Numbered from the stretch's first letter, positions 53,815-63,252 are shown. The stretch: 64,000 nt of DNA from Xanthobacteraceae bacterium (GCA_019750915.1 JAIENY010000010.1:1-64000); one strand, 5' to 3'. Notes: generated by a model not told the origin, from the sequence alone. Numbers and translations: made by a program.

Positions 53815-54563
53815 CCGCGATCCTTTCCGTTCAGAACCTTACCAAGCGCTTCGGTGGTCTGGCCGCGGTCGACAATATCAGCGTCGATTTCCCGAAAGAC
53901 GTCCTCAATTCCGTGATCGGTCCCAATGGGGCCGGGAAGACCACGTTATTCAATCTGATCACCGGCATGATTCCGGCGACTTCCGGCCGAGTGCTGTTTG
54001 ACGGCACGGATTTGGTCGGCAAGTCGCCGCACGCGATCGTGTCGCGCGGCCTGTCCCGTACCCTCCAGATCAAGAGCGTGTTCGGCGGCATGAGCGTGAT
54101 GGACAACATCCGGATCGCCGTCTTCGCCCATCAAGGCATCTCCAATCCGCTGCGCTCGATCCACGGCTATCCCGCCGTTGCACGGCGTGTCGATGAAATT
54201 CTCGAAGACACTGGTCTTCATCGGCTCGCCCGCGCCAACGCCGGATCGCTGTCCTATGGCGACGTGGCGCTGCTCGAAATTGCTCTGGCGCTTGCAAACA
54301 AACCGCGCCTGCTTCTGCTCGATGAGCCGATCTGCGGCATGAGCCCAAGCGAGACCGAGCGCACTGTCGGTCACATCGTCCGCCTTGCCAAGACCACCAA
54401 TGTCATCCTGATCGAACATGACATGGAGGTTGTGTTCGCGATTTCCGATCTCATCACGGTGATGGCGCAGGGTCAGATCCTGATGCAAGGCGCACCCGAC
54501 GCTGTGTCGAAAGACAACCGCGTCCAGGATGTTTATCTCGGCGTGCCGGAGGACATGGAATGA
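53811..54563 (+). CDS. Liv-type ABC transporter ATP-binding protein (LivG-like)
   Basis: The 250-aa ATPase has Walker A GPNGAGKT at 37-44, the LivG-type signature LSYGDVALLEIALALA (YGD instead of GGQ) and Walker B LLLLDEPICGMSP followed by ILIEHDMEVV. It overlaps its neighbours by 4 bp on both sides. Confidence 0.94.
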   Translation: MTAILSVQNLTKRFGGLAAVDNISVDFPKDVLNSVIGPNGAGKTTLFNLITGMIPATSGRVLFDGTDLVGKSPHAIVSRGLSRTLQIKSVFGGMSVMDNIRIAVFAHQGISNPLRSIHGYPAVARRVDEILEDTGLHRLARANAGSLSYGDVALLEIALALANKPRLLLLDEPICGMSPSETERTVGHIVRLAKTTNVILIEHDMEVVFAISDLITVMAQGQILMQGAPDAVSKDNRVQDVYLGVPEDME

Positions 54564-55267
54564 GACCGGTGCTGGAAGTCTCCGATCTCAAGGCCAGTAT
54601 CGGGCACGTTCCGGTTTTGCGCGGCGTCAATCTGCGTGTCCAACCCGGCGAGACGGTCGCGCTGCTTGGTCGCAACGGCGTTGGGAAAACGTCAACACTG
54701 CGGGCGATCCTGGGTCTGTTGCCGCGCGCGGGAGGTCTGGTGCGTTTCAACGACACGGACCTCACGGCGCTACCGGCCTATCGGGTATCGGAGCAGGGCA
54801 TCGGGTACGTTCCGCAGGGGCGCGGCATCTTCGCGAGCCTGACGGTCGAGGAAAACCTGTTTCTCGGATTGCGCCGCCGCCCTGATTCTGGGCTCATCGA
54901 TTACGTCTACACCCGGTTTCCGCGCCTTCACGAGCGTCGTCACCAGAGCGCTGGAACGCTCTCGGGTGGCGAACAGCAGATTCTGGCGTTGGGCCGATGC
55001 CTGTTGCGTTCGCCGAAATTGATTCTGCTCGACGAGCCGACCGAGGGCATCATGCCGAAGCTGGTCAACGAAATTCGCCGCGAGATTTCCAACATCGCCA
55101 AAAGCGGCGTCGCCGTCCTTCTCATCGAGCAGAACTTTCGCACCGCGCTCAAGCTCGCGGGCCGAATCTATCTCATGGAAAAGGGCGCCGTGGTTCACGA
55201 GGCAACGCCCGAACATCTGTCTGCCGACCCGTCCACCGTCCATCGCTATCTCGGCGTTTCGCTGTGA
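54560..55267 (+). CDS. Liv-type ABC transporter ATP-binding protein (LivF-like)
   Basis: The 235-aa ATPase has Walker A GRNGVGKT at 37-44, the signature LSGGEQQILALGR, Walker B LILLDEPTEGIMP and the typical YVPQGRGIFASLTVEENL. It is the second ATPase of the importer and overlaps the LivG-like gene by 4 bp; the binding-protein gene begins 24 bp downstream. Confidence 0.94.
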   Translation: MRPVLEVSDLKASIGHVPVLRGVNLRVQPGETVALLGRNGVGKTSTLRAILGLLPRAGGLVRFNDTDLTALPAYRVSEQGIGYVPQGRGIFASLTVEENLFLGLRRRPDSGLIDYVYTRFPRLHERRHQSAGTLSGGEQQILALGRCLLRSPKLILLDEPTEGIMPKLVNEIRREISNIAKSGVAVLLIEQNFRTALKLAGRIYLMEKGAVVHEATPEHLSADPSTVHRYLGVSL

Positions 55268-55291
55268 TGGCAAAGCATATGGAGCTTTGAC

Positions 55292-56569
55292 ATGAAGACA
55301 TATCGCCCAAACCGTAGAAGTTTTCTATCGCATGCTCTTGCCGGTGGCGTGGCCGCCGGTACCTCATACCTCGGCATCTCGGTTCGTGCCCATGCAGCGA
55401 GTGGCCCGATCATTCTCGGCAGCCATGTCGAACTGACGGGTGGATTTTCCTCCTGGGGTTACTGGCACGACAAGGCCGCAAAGACTGCGGTTCAGATCGT
55501 CAACGAGCAGGGCGGCATCGCCGGACGCAAGGTTGAGCTTGTCACGGAGGACACCGAGTCCAATCCGGCCACCGGTTCGCGAAAGCTGCGTTCACTGATC
55601 GAGCGCAGCGGAGCGAATTTCATTCTTGGTTCCGTTCACTCCGGCGTCATGCTGGCGGCTGTTCCGGTCGCCACTGAATTGAAAACCGTCTACTTCTCAT
55701 GTGGTGAAGCGACCGAAGCGACAGGCTCGAAAGGCACTCGCTATTCGTTCCGCACCGGCACTGACACATACGGGTTGGCGGCGGCCGGTGCGCCATGGGC
55801 ATTCGCGAATCTCGGCAAGAACTGGACCATGATTTCGCCCGACTACGCCTGGGGGCACAGCCACTACCAAGAGCACAAGGCGATAATCGAGAAGCTCGGC
55901 GGCAAGGTGAATGAGCCGATCTTCGTGCCGCTCGATGCCAAGGACATGGTGCCTTATCTGGCAAAGATTCCGCGGGACACCGAAGTTTTATTCTCTGTCT
56001 TTTTCGGCGCCCAGTCTGTTGCGTTCTACACTCAGGCCAAATCAATGGGCCTGGAAAAGACCATGAAGATGTATTCGATCTGCGGCACGATGGAAGCGAT
56101 CGCGCCGGCCGATCTTCAGGGCGCAGGCGAGGGTGTCTACATCGTGGAAAACTTCCCTCGAATGCTCGAATTCAAGGACGACGACTTTCACCGCGAGCAC
56201 AACAAGCGCATCGGAATCGACGATGTCGATGCACGCGAAACCAATTCCCAGCGTGTGATGGCAAAGAGCCACGCCTGGCAATCGTGGGAAAACGTCTTCG
56301 CACTCAAACAGGCAATCGAAACGTCCGGCTGGAAGTCGAAGGACGACGACAAGGGCGTTATCGAGGCTCTCGAAGGCATGACGATTGCAAACTCGCTCGG
56401 CCACCCTCAGGGCGCGAAGTTGCTGCGCAAGGAGGATCACTCCGGCATCATCGACTGCTATATCTCGCACGTCGAAAACGGAAAGTTCGTCGTGAAGAAG
56501 AAGGTCACGAAGGAAGAGCTGATAAAGGCGCTTCCTCCACGGGTCGATTTCTCGACCCAGGCGATCTGA
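55292..56569 (+). CDS. Liv/amide-type ABC transporter substrate-binding protein
   Basis: The 425-aa protein begins with a Tat motif (R8-R9, NRRSFLSHALAGG) and a signal peptide to about residue 35. It then has the type I periplasmic-binding fold of the amide/urea/branched-chain amino acid group (IILGSHVELTGGFSSWGYW, AVQIVNEQGGIAGRKVELVTEDTESNPATGSRKL). It should capture the imported solute in the periplasm. The ligand cannot be inferred from sequence; the divergent nitrilase suggests a nitrogen compound. It is the last gene of the operon, with a GC-rich hairpin after the stop. Confidence 0.92.
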   Translation: MKTYRPNRRSFLSHALAGGVAAGTSYLGISVRAHAASGPIILGSHVELTGGFSSWGYWHDKAAKTAVQIVNEQGGIAGRKVELVTEDTESNPATGSRKLRSLIERSGANFILGSVHSGVMLAAVPVATELKTVYFSCGEATEATGSKGTRYSFRTGTDTYGLAAAGAPWAFANLGKNWTMISPDYAWGHSHYQEHKAIIEKLGGKVNEPIFVPLDAKDMVPYLAKIPRDTEVLFSVFFGAQSVAFYTQAKSMGLEKTMKMYSICGTMEAIAPADLQGAGEGVYIVENFPRMLEFKDDDFHREHNKRIGIDDVDARETNSQRVMAKSHAWQSWENVFALKQAIETSGWKSKDDDKGVIEALEGMTIANSLGHPQGAKLLRKEDHSGIIDCYISHVENGKFVVKKKVTKEELIKALPPRVDFSTQAI

Positions 56570-56580
56570 TTTTCCGGCGC

Positions 56581-56610
56581 GACGACGCGGCGCCCCCTCG
56601 CCGCGTCGTC
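56581..56610. terminator. GC-rich hairpin between binding-protein and lysR ends
   Basis: A perfect 12-bp stem (GACGACGCGGCG at 56581-56592 with 56599-56610) closes the loop CCCCCT. It lies between two convergent stops, overlapping the lysR stop codon. There is no T-run, so it may work with Rho or protect the 3' ends rather than terminate alone. Confidence 0.55.
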
Positions 56611-57502
56611 ACATCAGGTTCAGGTAATCCCGGTCGCGGATGAAAATCTCGGTGAGATGGCGTGTGACGTGGCGAACGCGTGCCAGAAATTCCAGATCCT
56701 CGTGAACGGAAAGATAAACATCGCGGTAGACGGGAATTTCATCCGCCAGCACCGGTATCAGTTTCGGATTGCGCTTGGCGGAAAACAGGGGCAACAGACC
56801 AAGACCGATTCCAGCTGCGATTGCATTCTGCTGTGCGTGCATACTCGATGAGCGGAACGCGATGTTCATCGGCTCAATTACGTCCAGCAGCCAACGTACG
56901 GGCTGGATAGCGATCAAGTCCTCGACATAGTCGACAAAGGTGTGTGACGGCAGCTCGGAGCGGTCCTTCGGCAACCCGTGCCGGCTGATGTATTCGGGGC
57001 TTGCATAAAGCGCGAGGCGGAACGATCCGGCCTTCTTCACGACGAGGCGCTGTCCGGACGGTGGGACAAAGCTGATGAAAATATCCGCCTCGCGCTTGGT
57101 CAGACTGACGAGGTGACGTTCGGTCACGAGTTCGACTTGGATCCCCGGCTCACGTTCGGCCAGTTGCGCGAACCGCTCCGCCAGAAAGAAAGCGCCAATG
57201 CCCTCCATGGTGACGACGCGCACGCGGCCATTGGCCGCCATGCCTTCGGCGCCTAACGTTTGAGGGATGTTGCCAACCTCCTGTTCGATGCGTTCGGCGA
57301 CTGCGAACAGACGATGTCCCTGCTCAGTCAGAACGAACCCATCAGGTTTTCTGTCAAACAGTTTGACGGACAGGTCTTTCTCGAGTTCGGCGATGCGACG
57401 GCTGACTGTTGTGTGGTCGACGCGAAGACGCCGCGCGGCCGGGGCGAGGCGGGCCTGCCGGGCCAATTCCAGAAAGAAGGTGAGGTCGTTCCAATTGAAC
57501 AT
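56609..57502 (-). CDS. LysR-family transcriptional regulator (GcvA/AmpR-like subgroup pattern)
   Basis: The 297-aa regulator has an N-terminal HTH (NDLTFFLELARQARLAPAARRLRVDHTTVSRRIAELEKDL) and an effector-binding domain (about 90-290). It is convergent with the transporter operon. Control of the transporter and nitrilase genes is plausible from position, but the nearest divergent promoter region (51701-51946) is 5 kb away, so this is inference. Upstream of its start lies a decayed gene. Confidence 0.9.
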   Translation of the reverse strand: MFNWNDLTFFLELARQARLAPAARRLRVDHTTVSRRIAELEKDLSVKLFDRKPDGFVLTEQGHRLFAVAERIEQEVGNIPQTLGAEGMAANGRVRVVTMEGIGAFFLAERFAQLAEREPGIQVELVTERHLVSLTKREADIFISFVPPSGQRLVVKKAGSFRLALYASPEYISRHGLPKDRSELPSHTFVDYVEDLIAIQPVRWLLDVIEPMNIAFRSSSMHAQQNAIAAGIGLGLLPLFSAKRNPKLIPVLADEIPVYRDVYLSVHEDLEFLARVRHVTRHLTEIFIRDRDYLNLM

Positions 57503-57697
57503 CAGTCTCCTTCTCCAAGGACAGAAATTTGCACTTAAAAGCCCCCAATTTTCTAGCTTGAATGCATTGCGCTTGAGTGTTCCGCAACCATTGCCTTTCG
57601 GAATGATGCGTCTCGCCAGCTTCAGAAAACGGTAAAGTATATTTCCGGACCAAAGCAGACAAAAGACCGGTATGTGATCGCATCACTGGGCTTATAA

Positions 57698-57711
57698 TTG
57701 ATCTTCCTCAA
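57698..57711. promoter_or_regulatory. FNR/FixK-like half-palindrome TTGA-N6-TCAA
   Basis: TTGATCTTCCTCAA at 57698-57711 matches the outer TTGA/TCAA halves of FNR/FixK boxes but not the inner bases. It sits 21 bp before the start of a decayed gene. A separate palindrome, GTGAT-CGC-ATCAC, is at 57674-57686. Either could be chance. Confidence 0.25.
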
Positions 57712-57732
57712 TCAGACCTGATGGAGGATCAA

Positions 57733-58033
57733 ATGTCATCATTGAAATCGCTAAACGTCACCACACTGCCGAAGACGGATTCCAATCCAACAATCGAGCG
57801 TCGTAACCGTGCGATCACTCGCTTGAAGAGCAGAAACTGTTGCCTTCAAACCCGAATTACGTTCGAAAAATGCGATCGTTTATCAAGGTGGATGGCGTAA
57901 GGCGGCCATAGCATTGTCATCATCGGACAAGCTGCCAGCTGTGATTGATACGTTGATCACCGCAACTCGAAACGGCGAATTGGACGCCCAGCTGGCGCAG
58001 GCCGCTCGTCAACCAAAAGTAAAGAAGCGTTGA
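57733..58033 (+). pseudogene. Broken small hypothetical gene (possibly DUF6641-type)
   Basis: An ATG at 57733 behind GGAGG (57723-57727) opens with SLKSLNVTTLPKTDSNPTIERRNRAITR. The frame then turns to nonsense and stops at TAA 57897-57899. Shifting frame at about 57817, where one C seems missing, restores LEEQKLLPSNPNYVRKMRSF, which runs to a stop near 57909. The true ending SSSDKLPAVIDTLITATRNGELDAQLAQ lies in another frame and stops at 58031-58033. The pattern indicates a roughly 140-aa family member that has lost one base and a middle segment. The family name is from memory and tentative. Confidence 0.7.
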
Positions 58034-58040
58034 GAGGATT

Positions 58041-58085
58041 TGGAAGGGTGGCCTAACCGCCGCCCTTCCAGTCAATCCTATTTTT
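58041..58085 (+). terminator. Hairpin with distant T-run after the broken gene
   Basis: An 11-bp stem (TGGAAGGGTGG at 58041-58051 with 58060-58070, one G-T pair) has an 8-nt loop. TTTTT follows only at 58081-58085, so termination would be weak. Confidence 0.4.
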
Positions 58086-58188
58086 GCGTCCGCAAGATGA
58101 TTCAAGTCAGAGCCGATTAAATAGCTCGAGTTCTCCGATTGACGCGCAATACTTCAGCTATAACTCAGCGGCGAGCACAACGGCCGAT

Positions 58189-59856
58189 TTATGCAGCCCT
58201 TACGCTGGAGAGGAAACGCTGGACTTCGATTTTGAGACGATTGCTTTCGCCAGAAAGAATCTGCGCCGACGACAGAACTTGACTCGAGGCCGAACCTGTT
58301 TCTGTGGCTCCCCTATTTACCTCTCCAATACTGTTGGCAACTTCTGACGTTCCCACAGCCGCTTGCTGAACATTACGGGAAATTTCTTGAGTCGCCATTC
58401 CCTGCTCCTCGACGGCGGCAGCAATTGTTGTGGTGATTTGAGAAATCTCGGCAATCGTTATGCCAATTTCTTTAATCGACTGCACGGATTCACCGGTAGC
58501 CTTCTGTATCGAGTTGATTTGTTCAGTAATCTCTTGAGTCGCTTTTGCGGTCTGCGCGGCCAAATCCTTGACCTCTGCGGCGACTACCGCAAATCCACGG
58601 CCCGCCTCACCAGCACGAGCAGCTTCGATTGTGGCATTCAGAGCCAAAAGATTAGTTTGACCGGCAATGGCCTGAATAAGGGCGCTGACATCACCGATTC
58701 GGTTCGTTGCGTTCGTCAGCAATGCAATACGTTGATCCGTGACGTTGGCCTGAGCCACGGCGCTGGCCGCGATTTTTGAAGACGCCTCAACCTGCCGTCC
58801 GATCTCACGTACCGAAGATGCCATTTCTTCAGTCGCTGATGCAACAGATTGAACATTGGCCGACGCCTGCTCGGAAGCAGAAGCCACCGTGATCGACATC
58901 TGCTGTGTCATGCCGGCGGTACCGGTAAGAGCATGAGCGGATGCCTCTAACTCCGTCGAAGCAGACGAAACCATCTCTACGATTTCACTCACAGTGGTTT
59001 CAAAAGTATCCGCCAGCTTGTACATATCGGCCTTACGCTGAGCCGCTCGTCGCTCTTCTTCAAGCTGTGCGGTGGCCTGTTTGTCCAACGCCTCCTGCGC
59101 TGCATTTTGGCGGATAATACCAATGGTCGTCGCCATATCCCCGATCTCGTCCTTTCGTTTGATCCCGGGAATGTCAATGTTGAGATTGCCGCCAGCCATT
59201 TCACCCATGGCTTGATTGAGTCGATGCAAGGGCCCCGTGATGCGCCAGATGACGAGAAACATTGCAAAGCAACCGACCGCTATGACGGCTATCATCGTGA
59301 CAATAGTCAGAAAACGAGCTTTTTCGAATATAGCGCGAGCGGAAGTTGTGGCTTCGTCAGCACCTTGCTGGTTGAAAGCAACGTCTGAATCCAGATCATC
59401 CATTGCTTCACGGAAGTTCTTGGTAACTCTTCCCCCAAGCAGATCGCCCGTTTGAGCGCGAGAGTCGCTTATGAGTTGCTGCTGAACCTGCGTATATATT
59501 GCCCATTTATCCTGGAATCTTTTCCAGAGACCTCGTTCCTCGGGACCGGTAATCAGCCCTTCGTAGGCCTTCGCCTGGCGAGCCAAGTCCTGATTGCGCA
59601 AATCCATTTCGGCTTTTAGTTTATCTTTCTCACTCGCTTCTCCATTGATGACGCGTAAAGCATCTACTCGATATCGCAATGTCAAATATTTTATCGTTCC
59701 CAGTGTCTTGACTGATGGAAGCCAGTTTTTGGCGACGTCCTCCGTGCTGGCATTAATTTCCTGAACCTTGGATATAGCCATCCATCCTTGGCCTACTGAC
59801 ATCATGATCAGAAGACAGACAATCGAGATAAGGCAAAGCTTTAGGGTAATGCGCAT
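58189..59856 (-). CDS. Methyl-accepting chemotaxis protein with four-helix-bundle sensor
   Basis: The 555-aa receptor has a first membrane helix (about 7-28), a periplasmic helical sensor domain of the 4HB_MCP type (about 30-180), a second helix (about 184-206), a HAMP domain (about 207-260) and a long cytoplasmic coiled coil. The signalling hairpin tip reads [38 protein letters not shown]. There is no C-terminal CheR-binding pentapeptide visible. It should signal to CheA/CheW encoded elsewhere. The ligand is unknown. It stands alone beside tRNA-Ser. Confidence 0.95.
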   Translation of the reverse strand: MRITLKLCLISIVCLLIMMSVGQGWMAISKVQEINASTEDVAKNWLPSVKTLGTIKYLTLRYRVDALRVINGEASEKDKLKAEMDLRNQDLARQAKAYEGLITGPEERGLWKRFQDKWAIYTQVQQQLISDSRAQTGDLLGGRVTKNFREAMDDLDSDVAFNQQGADEATTSARAIFEKARFLTIVTMIAVIAVGCFAMFLVIWRITGPLHRLNQAMGEMAGGNLNIDIPGIKRKDEIGDMATTIGIIRQNAAQEALDKQATAQLEEERRAAQRKADMYKLADTFETTVSEIVEMVSSASTELEASAHALTGTAGMTQQMSITVASASEQASANVQSVASATEEMASSVREIGRQVEASSKIAASAVAQANVTDQRIALLTNATNRIGDVSALIQAIAGQTNLLALNATIEAARAGEAGRGFAVVAAEVKDLAAQTAKATQEITEQINSIQKATGESVQSIKEIGITIAEISQITTTIAAAVEEQGMATQEISRNVQQAAVGTSEVANSIGEVNRGATETGSASSQVLSSAQILSGESNRLKIEVQRFLSSVRAA

Positions 59857-60115
59857 GGAATTCTCGCCAGACTGAGGGCCCCACGGTCCGCATCAGCGGT
59901 CCGTCGGTGACAAGAGTTGCGGCGCAAAAATTAAAACTTGGATAACCAAAACCCAAAACAACACAAAATGACCACGACAATTTCTAAACGAAAGACAGTT
60001 TGTGATCATTCATCCTTGAACGCGATTGTTTGCCTCAAGCAACGATTTTTATTAAGGCAGACGCGATAAAGAGATTTAAAATAACGATTATATATCAATT
60101 ATTTACGCAATAATC

Positions 60116-60205
60116 TGGCGGAGAGGGGGGGATTCGAACCCCCGATAGGCTTGCACCTATGCCGCATTTCGAGTGCGGTACAATCAACCACTCTGCCACC
60201 TCTCC
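60116..60205 (-). tRNA. tRNA-Ser(CGA)
   Basis: On the minus strand the sequence folds as a class II tRNA: acceptor stem GGAGAGG with CCTCTCC, D-arm GCAGAGTGGTTGATTGT, and anticodon stem CCGCA-loop CTCGAAA-TGCGG giving anticodon CGA. It also has a long variable arm (ATAGGTGCAAGCCTAT), T-arm GGGGGTTCGAATCCCCC, discriminator G and an encoded CCA at 60118-60116. It reads UCG serine codons. The 3' end faces the accessory region at lower coordinates. Confidence 0.97.
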
Positions 60206-60408
60206 GGGCGACGAACGGCGGTTAGCCGTCGGGTCGGGCGACTTTTAGGCGAGGTCACGCCGGGAGACAAGGCATCCCATGCAGATGAAGGCCAACTTGT
60301 TTGGAAAACAGATAAAAAATTCTGGAATGTGACGCCCGGCGGGCTCGCGGCAGGGCTCGGTCGTTCCCGTTTCGGGGCAATTCCTCGTGGTTATCCAAAT
60401 TTTGTGGC

Positions 60409-61020
60409 CTATTCGGGGGTGCTTGCGGCTTTCGAAGGCCCGTTCAGGGCTCGCTCGATCTGCGGCTTCAGCACTATGTCAAGATTGGCCTGGGTGATGG
60501 GGCCGATCAGCTTGAAGGCAATGAGGCCGTTGCGGCCGACCACAAACGTTTCCGGTACGCCGTAAACGCCCCATTCGATGGCAGCGCGGCCGTTGCCGTC
60601 GACGCCGACCGCGGAAAACGGGTTGCCGTAACGCCCGAGAAATCGCCGCGCATTGTCAGGCGTGTCCTTGTAGTTGATCCCGACGATCTGAATGCGAGGA
60701 TCCTGCGACAGGTGATGCAGCAGCGGCGCTTCATCATGGCAAGGCACGCACCACGATGCCCACACGTTCACGATCGTGACCTTGTTTTGGAACTGCGCCG
60801 GATCAAGCCCGGGCACGGCGCGCCCGTCGGCGGTTAGTCCTTCGAGCGAAGGCAGCGCCGTTTGCGGCGCCGGCTTGCCGATCAAAGCCGAGGGAATTCG
60901 AGAGGGATCGTTATCGCCAAGCCGAAACCAGAACAGGACTGCGAGGATTCCGAACGCAAGCAAAGGGAGTGAGACGAGCCATGATCGCCGCCGTGCGGCG
61001 GGTTTTTCCGGCGTCGTCAT
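60409..61020 (-). CDS. ccmG: Cytochrome c biogenesis thiol:disulfide oxidoreductase CcmG (DsbE)
   Basis: CcmG (203 aa) keeps apocytochrome cysteines reduced in the periplasm. An N-terminal membrane anchor (about 13-32) is followed by a thioredoxin fold with WCVPC at 90-94 (C91, C94) and the cis-proline motif GVPETFVVG. It overlaps ccmD by 4 bp and is the last gene of ccmABCDG. Confidence 0.95.
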   Translation of the reverse strand: MTTPEKPAARRRSWLVSLPLLAFGILAVLFWFRLGDNDPSRIPSALIGKPAPQTALPSLEGLTADGRAVPGLDPAQFQNKVTIVNVWASWCVPCHDEAPLLHHLSQDPRIQIVGINYKDTPDNARRFLGRYGNPFSAVGVDGNGRAAIEWGVYGVPETFVVGRNGLIAFKLIGPITQANLDIVLKPQIERALNGPSKAASTPE

Positions 61021-61202
61021 GAGAGCCCGTTTCCCGTTAGATCGGAACGCCGCGTCACGCCGCGCGCTTCGAGGTCTCGCAACGCCGTGCGCTGACGCCG
61101 GTAGTCGATGATGATGCTTGCGATAAGCCCAAGCACCACGATGACCACGAGGCCGTAGGACGTCAAAATAAAGTCGGCGTATTTTCCGAAAATCGCTGTC
61201 AT
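61017..61202 (-). CDS. ccmD: Haem exporter protein CcmD
   Basis: A 61-aa protein with a single membrane helix (about 10-33) followed by a basic stretch (DYRRQRTALRDLEARG), exactly the CcmD pattern (YADFILTSYGLVVIVVLGL). It helps release holo-CcmE from the CcmABC complex. The start overlaps the ccmC stop by 4 bp, and its stop overlaps ccmG. Confidence 0.9.
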   Translation of the reverse strand: MTAIFGKYADFILTSYGLVVIVVLGLIASIIIDYRRQRTALRDLEARGVTRRSDLTGNGLS

Positions 61203-61927
61203 GACGCAGGCCGGGCCGCCTGCATGATCTGAAGCGTCCGCACTCTGCGCTTGAGGATCTCGTTGCGGATCGCCGCCAGATGAAGCGTCACGAACAGAAG
61301 CGTAAAGCCTGCCGCCATGGTGAGTAACGGAATCAGGAAAGCGCGGTCGAGCGTTGGGCCGTCCATGCGAAAAACGGACTCGCCCTGATGAAGCGTGTTC
61401 CACCAATCGACGGAAAACTTGATGATCGGGATGTTGATCGCGCCGACCAGCGTCAGCACAGCAGCGGCCCGTGCGGCCCGCGAGGGGTCCTCAACAGCCC
61501 GCCACAGCGCGATCAGGCCCAGATACATCAGGAACAGGATCAGGACCGACGTCAGTCGCGCGTCCCACTGCCAATACGTTCCCCACATCGGGCGGCCCCA
61601 GAGCGAGCCGGTCGTGAGCGCAAGAAAAGTGAAGCAGGCGCCGATCGGCGCGGCGGCTTTTTGCGCGACATCAGCAAGCGGATGCCGCCACACCAGTGTG
61701 CCGAGCGCGGCGATGCTCATCACCCCCCAGACCATCATCGACAGCCAAGCGTTCGGCACATGAATGAACATGATCTTGACCGTCGCGCCTTGCTGATAGT
61801 CATCCGGTGCCGTCCACGACAGATACAAACCGGCGACCAGCAACAGTGCCGTCATGATCGTGAGCCAGGGAAGTGTCCTGTTCACGAAACCGAGAAAACG
61901 GGTCGGGTTGGCGAGATCGCTCAGCAT
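61199..61927 (-). CDS. ccmC: Haem exporter/haem-handling protein CcmC
   Basis: CcmC (242 aa) has six transmembrane helices and the tryptophan-rich haem-binding motif WGTYWQWDARLTSVLILFLMYLG near residue 120, with flanking conserved histidines (FIHVPNAW, WWNTLHQG). It presents haem to CcmE in the periplasm. It is 57 bp from ccmB. Confidence 0.96.
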   Translation of the reverse strand: MLSDLANPTRFLGFVNRTLPWLTIMTALLLVAGLYLSWTAPDDYQQGATVKIMFIHVPNAWLSMMVWGVMSIAALGTLVWRHPLADVAQKAAAPIGACFTFLALTTGSLWGRPMWGTYWQWDARLTSVLILFLMYLGLIALWRAVEDPSRAARAAAVLTLVGAINIPIIKFSVDWWNTLHQGESVFRMDGPTLDRAFLIPLLTMAAGFTLLFVTLHLAAIRNEILKRRVRTLQIMQAARPAS

Positions 61928-61984
61928 GGCGGCTTTTTACCGGCGCTCCGAAGGTGGCGCAATGAGGGCGATACACTCCGCATC

Positions 61985-62650
61985 TCAGTCGAGCCCCTGA
62001 CGCAGACTGGCCGCGGCCGCGATCGGGCCAATCACGAGGCTTATCAGTGAAAGCGCGCAAAGGATGGAGAAAGGCGCACCGAGTTCGCCGCGATCGATGG
62101 CGGCATTGGACGCGGCGACGCCGAAGATCAGGATCGGAATCGACAGCGGAAGAACCAGAACAGCCAGAAGAAGCCCTCCGCGCCGCATAGTGACAGCCAA
62201 TGCGGCTCCGATCATGCCGGTCAACGTCAACGCGGGCGTGCCCGCGAGGAGCGTCAGGGTGACATTGACTGTCGCTTGCGGCTCGAGGTTAAGGAGAATG
62301 CCCGCAAACGGCGTTGCCACGATCAGCGGCAGGCCTGCGGCGATCCAATGCGCGGCGGCCTTGGCGACGCAACTCAGTTCGAGAGGGACGCGGCCCATGA
62401 GAATGAGGTCGAGCGAGCCGTCATCCTGATCGGCTGTGAAGAGGCGGTCCAGTGTCAACAGGCTTGCGAGCAGGGCGCCCAGCCATAACACCGCGGGACC
62501 GATCCGTTTGAGGAGCGGAACGTCCGGTCCGATTGCGAACGGCATCAACACGACAACGCTGAGAAAAAACAGGACGCCGACGACAGCGCCGCCGCCGATC
62601 CGCCAGGCGATGCGCAGGTCGCGCCTGAGCAATGCTGCAAGCGGACTCAC
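61985..62650 (-). CDS. ccmB: Haem exporter membrane protein CcmB
   Basis: CcmB (221 aa) has six membrane helices and the family pattern [17 protein letters not shown], followed by [29 protein letters not shown]. It is the permease-like partner of CcmA in releasing holo-CcmE. The start is GTG 62650, overlapping the ccmA stop by 4 bp (GTGA). Confidence 0.95.
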   Translation of the reverse strand: MSPLAALLRRDLRIAWRIGGGAVVGVLFFLSVVVLMPFAIGPDVPLLKRIGPAVLWLGALLASLLTLDRLFTADQDDGSLDLILMGRVPLELSCVAKAAAHWIAAGLPLIVATPFAGILLNLEPQATVNVTLTLLAGTPALTLTGMIGAALAVTMRRGGLLLAVLVLPLSIPILIFGVAASNAAIDRGELGAPFSILCALSLISLVIGPIAAAASLRQGLD

Positions 62651-63252
62651 GCAGCCCCTCCCAAGCGGATTTCGTTTGTTGGAATGCCGATCGGGGCATG
62701 TGTCGCCGCGACGATGTGTCCGCCGCTCGCGAGATGGCTCTGCATGATGGCAGCGAAACTGATCTGGCCCGCCGAATCCAGCGCCGTCGTCGGCTCGTCA
62801 AGCAGCCAGACCGGCCGTTTGACTGCGAGCAGCCGGGCCATCGACAGCCGCCGCCGCTGCCCGGCCGACAAAAAGGCCGCGGGAAGATCGCCAATCGCGT
62901 CCAGTCCGACGGCCGCAAGGGCGGTCGTCATGTCGGCAACCTCGCCGCCGAGATAAGCCTGCCAGAAGGCCAGGTTTTCGCGGACACTCAGGGCGGCCTT
63001 GAGAGGATCGCGGTGGCCCAGATAATGAGCCTGTTCCTTCAGGGGCAATTCGGCGTTGCCGCCGTCGAACCGGATTGTCCCGGACTCCGCCGGCAGCAAC
63101 CCGGCGAGGATTCGCAAAAGGGACGATTTTCCTGCACCGTTCGGTCCGGTGACGGCCAGTGCGCCGCCCGCGGCCACTTCGAAATCGAGACCGGCGAAGA
63201 CCTCTCGGCTGCCGCGCACGCAGGTTACGTTCTGGCCGACAAGCCGCGTCAC
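62647..63252 (-). CDS. ccmA: Haem exporter ATP-binding protein CcmA
   Basis: CcmA (201 aa from GTG 63252) has Walker A GPNGAGKS at 36-43, the signature [15 protein letters not shown], Walker [13 protein letters not shown] and a late ATHA motif. ATP hydrolysis drives release of haem-loaded CcmE. The frame is open from ATG 63330, but the additional residues are Arg/Pro-rich and not conserved, so the internal GTG is preferred. First gene of ccmABCDG, it is divergent from acnA with about 220 bp between. Confidence 0.92.
   Translation of the reverse strand: MTRLVGQNVTCVRGSREVFAGLDFEVAAGGALAVTGPNGAGKSSLLRILAGLLPAESGTIRFDGGNAELPLKEQAHYLGHRDPLKAALSVRENLAFWQAYLGGEVADMTTALAAVGLDAIGDLPAAFLSAGQRRRLSMARLLAVKRPVWLLDEPTTALDSAGQISFAAIMQSHLASGGHIVAATHAPIGIPTNEIRLGGAA

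Noticed and set aside
34600-60205. Accessory region as an integrated element with integrase and attachment repeats
   Set aside because: No integrase, transposase or duplicate of the tRNA 3' end was seen; kept only as a low-interest possibility.
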